Below, piece by piece: positions 24,398 to 31,632 of a stretch of 48,882 nucleotides of DNA. The stretch comes from Demequina iriomotensis (GTDB lineage Bacteria; Actinomycetota; Actinomycetes; Actinomycetales; Demequinaceae). The notes under the pieces were generated by a model. It worked only from the letters and a program-made list of their open reading frames with translations. It searched no databases and was not told where the DNA came from. The position numbers and the translations under genes are program-made. Within the stretch, counting starts at the first letter, position 1. Every line of letters starts with the position of its first letter. Where the stretch lies: assembly GCF_000971395.1 (NCBI RefSeq), contig NZ_BBME01000022.1:1-48882 (forward strand), in the 5' to 3' direction.

Positions 24398-27300
24398 ATG
24401 ACGGTCTCGATGCGCGTCATGAGCGCCGGCGACGGCTACAAGTACCTGCTCAAGTCCGTGGCCGCGGGCGACACCGACCGGTCCCTCTCGACGCCGCTCA
24501 CGCGCTATTACGCCGAGGCGGGAACGCCGCCCGGACGGTGGCTTGGCAGTGGCGTCGCCTCGCTAGGCGACGGCCAGATCGTCGTCGGGAACCAGGTCTC
24601 GGAGGCGCAGTTGCAACTGCTCGTCGGCATGGGCCGCGATCCTCTCACCGGCGCCCCGCTGGGGCGCTCGTTCCCCGCATACGAGTCCGTCGCCGACCGC
24701 ATCGCCAAGCGCGTCGCCGCGCTCGACCCCGCGCTGGGCATCGTGGAACGCACCGTTGCGGAAGCCGAGATCGAGGCGCAAGAAACGGCATCGGGCACCC
24801 GCCGCGCCGTCGCCGGGTACGACTTCACGTTCTCGATCCCCAAGTCCGCGTCGGTCCTCTGGGCAGTGGCGGACGCGGATACCCAGGCGATCATCGCAAA
24901 AGCCCACCATGCGGCGGTCTCCGACGTCGTTGCAGTCATGGAGCGCGAGGTTGCAGCGACGCGCGCCGGTGCAACCCCAGGCGATGGAGCCGTCGCGCAA
25001 CTCGACGTCACCGGACTCATCGCGACTGCCTTCGACCATTTCGACTCGCGCGCCAGCGACCCGCACCTGCACACGCACGTCGTGGTGAGCAACAAGGTGC
25101 GCACTGCGCTCGATGGCAAGTGGCGCTCGCTCGACAGCCGCCCCCTGCACGGTGCCACCGTCGCGCTCTCCGAGCTGCACGAGGCACTGTTCGCCGATCG
25201 ACTCACCCGAGCGCTCGGCGTCGAGTGGGAGCAGCGAGCGCGCGGACGGGATCGCAACCCCACGTGGGCCATCACCACCGTTCCCGAGGCGCTGGTGGAC
25301 GAGTTCAGCGATCGCGCACGCCACATCGAGGTCGAGGCGCGGCGCCTCGTCGAGGAGTGGACCGCAACCCACGGTCGGCGCCCGTCGCGCGCCACGATCA
25401 TCAAGCTCCGGCAGCAGGCGACACTCGCCACCCGCCCCCAGAAGCAGGCGCGGTCGCTCGCCGACCTCACCGCCGAGTGGCGGCTGCGGGCTGGACGAGT
25501 GCTGGAGACGGATGCAACCGTGTGGGCTCGGGCGGTTGCGGGGGACGATGCGCCCCTCGTCTTGCGCGCAGACGACGTTCCGCTCGAGGCGGTGGCGCGC
25601 ATCGGTGCGAATGTGGTGGCTGTCGTCGGCGAGAAGCGGTCGACGTGGCGGCGCTGGAATCTCTACGCCGAGGCTGCACGCCAGACGATGCACTGGCGAT
25701 TCGGGTCCACCGAAGACCGCGAGGCGATCATTGGCCTCGTCGTCGAAGCCGCCGAGCAGGCATCGGTGCGGCTCACCCCGCCGGAACTGGCCTCATCACC
25801 CGCCGTGTTCACGCGGGCTGACGGCACCTCGGTGTTCCGGCCGACGCACTCGGCGGTGTTCTCGTCACAGGTGCAACTCGCAGCGGAGGATCGGTTGCGT
25901 GACCATGCGGCGAACTTCGGCGCACCCACGCTCGACCTGCATCTGCTCGAGGCTGCGGCCAGGCAGCCTGCTGGGTCTGGCCGGGCTCTCGGCGAGGATC
26001 AGTTCGCCGCCCTGGCTGCAATCGGTGCGTCGGGAAGATTGCTGGACGTGCTCGTTGGACCCGCGGGCACCGGCAAGACAACCGCGATGCACGCGCTTCG
26101 TCGCGCGTGGGAGCAGGAGCACGGGCGTGGGTCTGTGGTCGGGCTCGCGCCGTCCGCGACTGCCTCGAGCGTGCTCGCGGAGGATGTCGGCATCGGCACG
26201 GATAACACTGCGATGTGGCTCACCAAGCACGACCGCGGGGAAGCCGGCTTCGTCGCCGGCCAGCTCGTCATCATCGACGAGGCCAGCCTCGTCGGTACCC
26301 TGGCCCTCGACCGCATCGTCCACGCGGCGGCCCACGCGGGCGCGAAGGTCCTTCTCGTCGGAGACTGGGCGCAGCTTCAGTCTGTCGAGGCGGGCGGCGC
26401 GTTCGGCATGCTCGTCGCCGAGCGCGACGATGCCCCCGAGCTGGTCGACGTGCATCGGTTCACCCATGCGTGGGAGCGGGCCGCGTCGCGTGATCTGAGG
26501 CACGGACGAGTCGTGGCGCTCGAGGCGTACGACGTCCGCGGGCGCATCGTCGGTGGTGACGCCGACGCGATGGCCGATGCGGCGTATGCGGCGTGGCGGC
26601 GGGACCGCGAGGCCGGCCTCGAGTCGCTGCTGATCGCCGACTCGGGGGATGCCGTCGTTACGCTGAACCGGCGTGCGCGTGCGGACGTCGTGCTCGCCGA
26701 CGCGATTGATGCCTCGGCCGAGCGCGCCCTTCACGATGGCACAGCGGCATCGGTCGGGGACACGATTGTCACCCGGCAGAACGACCGCCGCCTGCGCGTC
26801 GGTCGCGACTGGGTGCGCAATGGGATGCGCTGGACCGTCACGCAGTTGCGGCGAGACGGCTCGCTCGTCGTGCGCCGCACCGACCGGCGCCGGGGCGGCG
26901 GTGTCGTGTTGCCCGCCACCTACGTCGCCGCGCACGTCGAGCTGGGGTACGCCGTCACTGCCTACCGCGCACAGGGCACGACGACGGATACCGCGCACGC
27001 CCTGGTCGAGCCGACGACCACGCGCGAGAGTCTCTACGTCGCCATGACGCGGGGGCGCACCTCGAACACCGCCTACGTGGCGCTGAACAGGCCCGACGAG
27101 GACCATGGTGCGGCGCACCCGGGCGACGATGACGGGGTCACTGCCCGCGCGGTACTCGCCGGAGTGCTTACTCGTGTGGGTGCGGAACTGTCGGCGACCG
27201 AGGCTTTGGCGGCTGAGCAGGACTCCTGGAGTTCGATCGCTCAGCTTGCGGCCGAGTACGAGACCATCGCTGCCGCCGCCCAGCACGACCGGTGGGCCGC

Positions 27301-27949
27301 ACTGGTGCGGGGGTCAGGGCTCTCGCCGGCTGATGCGGAGGCCGCGATCGAGTCCGAGGCGTTCGGCGCGCTCACAGCCGAACTCAGGCGTGCCGAGGCG
27401 AAGCGCTACGACGTCGACGGCCTGCTCCCGCGACTGGTCGCCGCACGCGGATTCGCCGACGCGGAGGACATCGCCGCGGTGCTCCATGGTCGAGTGGAGC
27501 GGGCGACCGCGCGGGCGCGTTCGTCAGGCGCGTCACGGCAGCAGTCGAGGCTCATCGCGGGACTGGTGCCCGTCGCTTCAGGGCCTATGGAGTCTGACAT
27601 GCGCCGCGCCCTCGAGGAACGTCGCGAGCTCATGGAGGCCCGCGCCACGGCGATGGTCGACGCGGCGGTGGCTGCTAACGAGGCATGGGTGCGAGAACTG
27701 GGGCCGGGGACGGCTACGGCCTCGGCCGAGTGGCGCCGCGCCGCCCGCATCGTCGCCGCGTACCGCGACCGGTATCGCGCTACGACTGACGGTTTGGCGC
27801 TCGGTGCGCCCGCGTGCAGCGCTGCCCAGCGCCTCGACGAGGCGCGCGCGGTCGCAGCACTCCGCGAGGCTCGCCGCATCGCCCAGCGAGCCGCGTCCGC
27901 GCATGAGCCGCGGTCCGTGGCGGGGGAGAGCAGAGCGCATGCTCTGTGA
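24398..27949 (+). CDS. traA: MobF-type conjugative relaxase-helicase TraA
   Basis: The 1183-residue protein is a TrwC/TraA-like relaxase. The N-terminal relaxase domain has catalytic tyrosine candidates at Tyr14/16 and Tyr37/38, and the metal-binding triad in DPHLHTHVVV (His223, 225, 227), preceded by GYDFTFSIPKSASVLWA. The SF1 (RecD/TraI-like) helicase follows, with Walker A VGPAGTGKTTA, motif II IIDEASLVG, the VGDWAQLQSVEAGGAF block and the C-terminal GYAVTAYRAQGTTTD and YVAMTRGR motifs. The last about 250 residues are helical. It nicks oriT, stays attached to the 5' end and unwinds the transfer strand. The ATG at 24398 is set by GAGGAGGT; codons upstream in frame are unrelated. Candidate oriT structures lie in the 400 bases before it. 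Confidence 0.93.
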   Translation: MTVSMRVMSAGDGYKYLLKSVAAGDTDRSLSTPLTRYYAEAGTPPGRWLGSGVASLGDGQIVVGNQVSEAQLQLLVGMGRDPLTGAPLGRSFPAYESVADRIAKRVAALDPALGIVERTVAEAEIEAQETASGTRRAVAGYDFTFSIPKSASVLWAVADADTQAIIAKAHHAAVSDVVAVMEREVAATRAGATPGDGAVAQLDVTGLIATAFDHFDSRASDPHLHTHVVVSNKVRTALDGKWRSLDSRPLHGATVALSELHEALFADRLTRALGVEWEQRARGRDRNPTWAITTVPEALVDEFSDRARHIEVEARRLVEEWTATHGRRPSRATIIKLRQQATLATRPQKQARSLADLTAEWRLRAGRVLETDATVWARAVAGDDAPLVLRADDVPLEAVARIGANVVAVVGEKRSTWRRWNLYAEAARQTMHWRFGSTEDREAIIGLVVEAAEQASVRLTPPELASSPAVFTRADGTSVFRPTHSAVFSSQVQLAAEDRLRDHAANFGAPTLDLHLLEAAARQPAGSGRALGEDQFAALAAIGASGRLLDVLVGPAGTGKTTAMHALRRAWEQEHGRGSVVGLAPSATASSVLAEDVGIGTDNTAMWLTKHDRGEAGFVAGQLVIIDEASLVGTLALDRIVHAAAHAGAKVLLVGDWAQLQSVEAGGAFGMLVAERDDAPELVDVHRFTHAWERAASRDLRHGRVVALEAYDVRGRIVGGDADAMADAAYAAWRRDREAGLESLLIADSGDAVVTLNRRARADVVLADAIDASAERALHDGTAASVGDTIVTRQNDRRLRVGRDWVRNGMRWTVTQLRRDGSLVVRRTDRRRGGGVVLPATYVAAHVELGYAVTAYRAQGTTTDTAHALVEPTTTRESLYVAMTRGRTSNTAYVALNRPDEDHGAAHPGDDDGVTARAVLAGVLTRVGAELSATEALAAEQDSWSSIAQLAAEYETIAAAAQHDRWAALVRGSGLSPADAEAAIESEAFGALTAELRRAEAKRYDVDGLLPRLVAARGFADAEDIAAVLHGRVERATARARSSGASRQQSRLIAGLVPVASGPMESDMRRALEERRELMEARATAMVDAAVAANEAWVRELGPGTATASAEWRRAARIVAAYRDRYRATTDGLALGAPACSAAQRLDEARAVAALREARRIAQRAASAHEPRSVAGESRAHAL

Positions 27950-27961
27950 CAGCCTTGGACC

Positions 27962-28294
27962 ATGGCCCTTCCCGAGACCGACCTCCATCGCATCGACCTC
28001 TGGTGTCGCGAGCAGGTGCCGGAGCGCCTGTGGTACCAGGTGCGTGTCGAGGCGGACGTGTCGCAGAGGCATGTGGACATCGTCGAGGTGCGACCGCCGT
28101 GGGACGGGATCGGCGATGACACGCGGTTCCCGATCGCGCGGCTCAGGTACACGATGGCGTCTGGTCAGTGGGCGATCTACTGGCGCGACCGCCACCTCAA
28201 GTTCCACGAGTACAAGCGCAAGCGCCCGACGAAGAACGTCCAGGCGCTCCTCGACTGGATCGGGGACAGCGGCGACCCGATCTTCTTCGGGTAG
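27962..28294 (+). CDS. DUF3024 protein
   Basis: This 110-residue protein follows the DUF3024 pattern closely: LPETDLHRIDLWCREQVPER, then VEVRPPWDG, FPIARLRYTMASGQWAIYWR, DRHLKFHEYKR, and a C-terminal LLDWIGDSGDPIFFG. The role of the family is unknown; members are small, often near mobile or stress genes in Actinobacteria. It starts 12 bases after the traA stop and is probably co-transcribed with it, though no strong ribosome-binding site is visible. A small hairpin CGGGG/CCCCG lies downstream at 28317-28333. Confidence 0.8.
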   Translation: MALPETDLHRIDLWCREQVPERLWYQVRVEADVSQRHVDIVEVRPPWDGIGDDTRFPIARLRYTMASGQWAIYWRDRHLKFHEYKRKRPTKNVQALLDWIGDSGDPIFFG

Positions 28295-28471
28295 GTCGAG
28301 GCTCTGCACAGTGCCGCGGGGCGACCTTCCCCGGCGTCGCGGGTCGGGCGTACATTGGTTGACGAGGCAGAAGACACCAACTTGAGCGTCCTTCCGGACA
28401 GACGCCCCCCGGGCACCCTCCACGCGCTGCCTCCTCGGCGGAGAATCGCGCTTCCACGGGAGGCCGGGAGC

Positions 28472-28840
28472 ATGTTCGGACTCATCTGGACCACGGGCGT
28501 CGGCGTTCGCGACTACCTACAGCGATGCATGCCCTCGAACATCCTGATTCGCGCCACCCACCGGCGTGCCGGCCTGAAGTGGGGAGTGCCGGCGATGCTC
28601 GTCGCCGGGGTCTACCTGGTCGTCGGTGGGGGGCTCGTGCAGTGGATCGCGGACGGTGGGCCGGGATGGCTGAACCTCGCCGTCTTGGTGTGTCTCTGGA
28701 ACGCGCTGAAGTTCGTCATCAACGGGCCGATCACGCTGGTGATGCTTTTGCGGGCGTGTGCGGAGGAGTCGCCCGCGCGCACGCCGGTCCGCCAGGGCTC
28801 CAGCTCGCCAGGGACCTCCGCCGAGACACTGCTCGCGTGA
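28472..28840 (+). CDS. Small two-helix membrane protein of the ICE family
   Basis: The 122-residue protein starts MFGLIWTTGVGVRDYLQRCM, then has KWGVPAMLVAGVYLVVGGGL and GWLNLAVLVCLWNALKFVIN as membrane helices and ends in a polar tail. Similar small proteins near traA in Microbacteriaceae are often labelled sulfate permease in databases; it is far too short for a transporter and that name should not be trusted. The start at 28472 has GGGAGG eight bases upstream; the in-frame Met at 28355 has no signal. It may sit in the membrane with the transfer machinery, or serve entry exclusion, but this is unproved. Confidence 0.65.
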   Translation: MFGLIWTTGVGVRDYLQRCMPSNILIRATHRRAGLKWGVPAMLVAGVYLVVGGGLVQWIADGGPGWLNLAVLVCLWNALKFVINGPITLVMLLRACAEESPARTPVRQGSSSPGTSAETLLA

Positions 28841-29049
28841 CTGCGTGACCTGCCTAGCGGCCCGCACCCTGGTTCGGACTCCACCCCCGGGCTGCCCTTC
28901 TCGGATATGGCCGAGCCTGCAATGGACCCCCGACCCCCGGGCGCCATGTCCATTCAGTGCCGCGTCGACAGCCGCGCTCTGCTTCCAGACGCCATCCGAC
29001 GCACAACCGACGTGTGCAGGATTCCCTTGGCGGCACATGGCGTCTAGAG

Positions 29050-29065
29050 TCGAACACATGTTCGA
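29050..29065. promoter_or_regulatory. Perfect LexA/SOS box
   Basis: The sequence TCGAACACATGTTCGA is a perfect dyad and matches the Gram-positive/actinobacterial LexA consensus CGAAC-N4-GTTCG exactly. It lies about 290 bases before the methyltransferase start and overlaps the ATG of a small frame at 29058. LexA binding would place nearby transcription under DNA-damage control. The match is seen directly; which gene it controls is inferred. Confidence 0.7.
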
Positions 29066-29225
29066 ATGGGCGCTGGGTGCGCAGAATCGGCGCGCGCCGC
29101 GAAGCGGCACGGGGCGGATGTCGCGGGAGCTCCAAGCGCGGGAGTGGGGTGCGGCGCGCGCCTCGGTTGAGGCGAATTTCGGTAGGCTTGGGCGCTCGCG
29201 CGTCGTGCGGAAGCGCACGTGTTGA
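29058..29225 (+). CDS. Possible 55-residue protein starting in the SOS box
   Basis: An ATG inside the SOS palindrome opens a 55-codon frame (MFEWALGAQNRRAPRSGTGR, then MSRELQAREWGAARASVEAN, then FGRLGRSRVVRKRTC). The product is very basic and helical, without a known domain. No ribosome-binding site precedes it, so a leaderless mRNA would be needed. It may be a real SOS-induced small protein or a chance frame in GC-rich DNA. Confidence 0.25.
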   Translation: MFEWALGAQNRRAPRSGTGRMSRELQAREWGAARASVEANFGRLGRSRVVRKRTC

Positions 29226-29259
29226 CGTGCCCGGTGCTTGCGCGAAAGCGTCTCGGCGA

Positions 29260-29271
29260 GACACGCGTGTC
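29260..29271. promoter_or_regulatory. 12-base palindrome upstream of methyltransferase
   Basis: GACACGCGTGTC is a perfect palindrome 85 bases before the methyltransferase start. It may be an operator. The inner ACGCGT is also a possible methylation target, so self-regulation by the methyltransferase is conceivable. Confidence 0.3.
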
Positions 29272-29355
29272 GGCGCCCGCCTTTATGACGGGTTAGGCGC
29301 AATGATTCATGCAAGCAAGTCGATTGATCCGACGTCAATTCCTAGGGAGGCAGCA

Positions 29356-30606
29356 GTGACGGGATTGCAAGTCGTCGAGATCTGCGCCGGCGCGGGTGGT
29401 CAGGCTTTGGGCCTTCACAAGGCTGGCTTCACGCACACCCTCGCAGTCGAGCTGGACGCGACTGCCGCGGAAACCCTACGACTCAATCTGGGCGGCACGG
29501 TTGCTGTCGGAGATGTCGCGAACCCCGAAGTGTGGGCACCGCGCGAATATGCGGGAGTCGATCTTCTCGCGGGAGGCGTGCCATGCCCGCCGTTCTCTAT
29601 CGCGGGCAAGCAGCTCGGATCGTCTGACGAGCGTGATCTATTCGCGTGGGCGGTGGAGCAGGTAGCCGTTGTTCGGCCACGCGCGCTCATGCTGGAAAAC
29701 GTGAGGGGCCTCTCGAGCAATCGCTTCTCGGGGTATCGGCAGCGCGTCCTCGATCGGCTCAACCAGCTGGGTTATGTCGCCGACTGGCGCTTGATCCACT
29801 CCGCAGACTTCGGGGTCGCACAACTCCGGCCCCGGTTCGTGCTTGTTGCGATGAAGCCCGCTGACTTCGCGTTCTTCCGCTGGCCGGAGCCAGACGGAGA
29901 CCGAGCTTCAGTCGGCGAGGTTCTTCGCGACCTTATGGCCGCCAATGGCTGGAAGCACGTGGATGACTGGGTGAGACTCGCGGATGGCATTGGGCCAACC
30001 TTGGTTGGCGGAAGCAAGAAGCACGGTGGAGCTGACCTCGGACCGACCCGTGCAAAGCGTGCCTGGGAGGCGCTGGGAGTCGACGGCAAGGGCGTGGCAG
30101 ATAGCGCGCCTGACGCAGATGCGCCCCATCCCTCGGTGCGCTTGCCGAGACTGACCGTTGAGATGGTTGCGCGTCTTCAAGGCTGGCGCGCGGAGGACAA
30201 GTGGCATTTTGCTGGCCGTAAGACCTCGCAATACCGCCAGATCGGAAACGCCTTTCCGCCCCCCGTCGCTGAGGCTGTCGGGAGGTCGATCCGTGCGGCC
30301 CTCGAGCATGACGGAGTTGCGCGCGAAGTGCCGGAACTTGGCGCAGATGTGCACGACCCGGTCTATCGGGCGCTCGCGGGCTCCGACGGGTTTGTCAGCA
30401 TCGAACGACTGGTTAATGCGCTCAATGAGGGTAGCCATGCGTCGGTGGAGCGGCGCTTGGCCCTACTCGCGCAGGATTTCGAGCTCGAACAGCAGATGAC
30501 CGCTACGGGTACTAAGTACCGCCTTGGCGAGTTCAAGGGGTTCACCGGCCAGGCCAACCACGAGCGCCATGACTACATGGAACGCTTCCGGAGCAGGGTC
30601 AGCTAG
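29356..30606 (+). CDS. C5 cytosine DNA methyltransferase (DISARM DrmMII-like)
   Basis: The 416-residue enzyme transfers a methyl group from SAM to cytosine C5. Motif I is EICAGAGGQALGL (8-20), motif IV GVPCPPFS with catalytic Cys77, motif VI ENV (114-116), motif VIII QLRPR (156-160), and motif X QIGNAFPPPVA (295-305). The target-recognition region (about 165-265) is short. Residues about 335-395 (DPVYRALAGSDGFVSIERLV; SVERRLALLAQDFELEQQ) form an added winged-helix-like tail. The GTG start at 29356 has GGGAGG six to seven bases upstream; an ATG at 29302 lacks one. It should mark host DNA as self for the DrmA/DrmB system, the class 2 DISARM arrangement, or for the nucleases encoded alongside. 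Which of these it serves is inferred. Confidence 0.88.
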   Translation: MTGLQVVEICAGAGGQALGLHKAGFTHTLAVELDATAAETLRLNLGGTVAVGDVANPEVWAPREYAGVDLLAGGVPCPPFSIAGKQLGSSDERDLFAWAVEQVAVVRPRALMLENVRGLSSNRFSGYRQRVLDRLNQLGYVADWRLIHSADFGVAQLRPRFVLVAMKPADFAFFRWPEPDGDRASVGEVLRDLMAANGWKHVDDWVRLADGIGPTLVGGSKKHGGADLGPTRAKRAWEALGVDGKGVADSAPDADAPHPSVRLPRLTVEMVARLQGWRAEDKWHFAGRKTSQYRQIGNAFPPPVAEAVGRSIRAALEHDGVAREVPELGADVHDPVYRALAGSDGFVSIERLVNALNEGSHASVERRLALLAQDFELEQQMTATGTKYRLGEFKGFTGQANHERHDYMERFRSRVS

Positions 30607-30620
30607 TAGCTCTCAGTGGC

Positions 30621-30680
30621 GGCTTGTGACGGCCGCGGGTTTGCAGGGTCAGTCACAAGCCCCTGCTCGTGACGGCCGCG
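30621..30680. repeat. Inverted and direct repeats between convergent genes
   Basis: GGCTTGTGAC (30621-30630) and GTCACAAGCC (30652-30661) form a perfect ten-base inverted repeat with a 21-base loop. GTGACGGCCGCG is repeated directly at 30626-30637 and 30669-30680. They lie just after the methyltransferase stop and may be a two-way terminator or a protein-binding site. Confidence 0.5.
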
Positions 30681-30795
30681 ACGTTGCCGTCGGCCCGCGT
30701 TGCGGATCGCGCACCACGACGCGAAGGCGCTTTGCGAGTCCTCGGTCGGATAACCGTCCCGGTCTCGCTCCGGCGGTGCTGATGGATGTCGTCGG

Positions 30796-31632
30796 CTAGA
30801 TCCAGGGAGGCAGGGGACTAGTCAGGGTGCCTCGCAACTGTGGAATCCCGTCCTCGACTGCGTCGGGTGGGACTTCAAGCTTGCACGAGGCCCAGTTCAC
30901 GGGATCGCTCACGTCGCGGGGTGCGTGTTCGATGATCCACTTGCTCGGTATGACTCCGACGCCGACCGCTTCGAGTTCCGAGTTCAAGCGAACCAACACC
31001 AGCGCCCAGTGCGCATCGCGAAGCATGACTTCAAACTCGTGCCGCGAGAGGTAGACCACGGTTCTACTGCGCCGCGTCGTGCTCTTCACCTCGAGATGGC
31101 CTTCGATACCATCCGAAACGATGTCGATGTCATAGCCGAAACCGTCGGACCACAGTGAGACTTGCTCGACATGGCCACTTGTCCGCGACTCCAGGAGCCT
31201 GACAAGTGCGGCTTCGCCCGCAGCGCCGATGCGTTCTCTTGCGGCTGTGTCGACTTTGCCCCAGCGCGAAACGAGGAGCCCGAACACCACGTTCTCGTCG
31301 AGGCCGAGTGCCGCCCCTGCACCAAGAACATCGGTTGGCAGTTCACTTGGGTCCCGGACGAGCGTGTCTGCGTCCACGACCCAAGGCAGAGATCCGCGCT
31401 CGAACAACGCGCCCAGAACCCGAAGTGCCCCTGGAACCTTGCTCTCAAGGCCATCCAAGAGTCCAAGCTCCCTGATAAGAGTGAGCGCGGTTGCGTATTG
31501 TGTCGGCGTGAGGTCGCTGTACCCGGCGTGGCTATTCAGCAGTGCTTGGGCGCGCGCGATACCGCCGGTGGACGGAAGAACGTCGAGCCACCGCGTCGCG
31601 GCCAGGAGGACGGGCTCAGGAGGAAGGCGCAT
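30796..31632 (-). CDS. PD-(D/E)XK nuclease-like protein (DUF3883-type C-terminus)
   Basis: The 278-residue protein has a helical N-terminus and, at about residues 135-215, a restriction-endonuclease-like fold: IGAAGEAALVRLLES (Glu140 helix), SDGFGYDIDIVSD (Asp168/Asp170), and HLEVKST with the Glu181-x-Lys183 pair, then VVYLSRHEFEVMLRDAHWAL. This resembles DUF3883 (NO VEIN C-terminal) domains, which accompany restriction and DISARM-type loci. It would cleave DNA with Mg2+. Its start lies 17 bases inside the end of the SNF2 helicase gene, so the two are translated together. The catalytic role is inferred from the motif set, which appears complete. Confidence 0.7.
   Translation of the reverse strand: MRLPPEPVLLAATRWLDVLPSTGGIARAQALLNSHAGYSDLTPTQYATALTLIRELGLLDGLESKVPGALRVLGALFERGSLPWVVDADTLVRDPSELPTDVLGAGAALGLDENVVFGLLVSRWGKVDTAARERIGAAGEAALVRLLESRTSGHVEQVSLWSDGFGYDIDIVSDGIEGHLEVKSTTRRSRTVVYLSRHEFEVMLRDAHWALVLVRLNSELEAVGVGVIPSKWIIEHAPRDVSDPVNWASCKLEVPPDAVEDGIPQLRGTLTSPLPPWI

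Larger units (their letters stand above)
28841..29355. other. Junction between transfer genes and defence island
   Basis: This stretch of about 515 bases holds no recognised gene. It contains a perfect SOS-type palindrome (29050-29065), a small possible reading frame starting inside it (29058-29225), and a second perfect palindrome (29260-29271) before the methyltransferase gene. It probably carries the promoter region of the methyltransferase. Confidence 0.5.

Noticed and set aside
25865..27286. Minus-strand frame of 473 codons opposite traA
   Set aside because: Antisense to the helicase domain and without any domain pattern; a codon-bias shadow.
28317..28333. Small hairpin CGGGG/CCCCG after DUF3024
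   Set aside because: Only five pairs, which is common by chance at this GC content; not listed as a terminator.
28472..28840. Sulfate permease
   Set aside because: Similar proteins carry this label, but 122 residues with two helices cannot be a permease.
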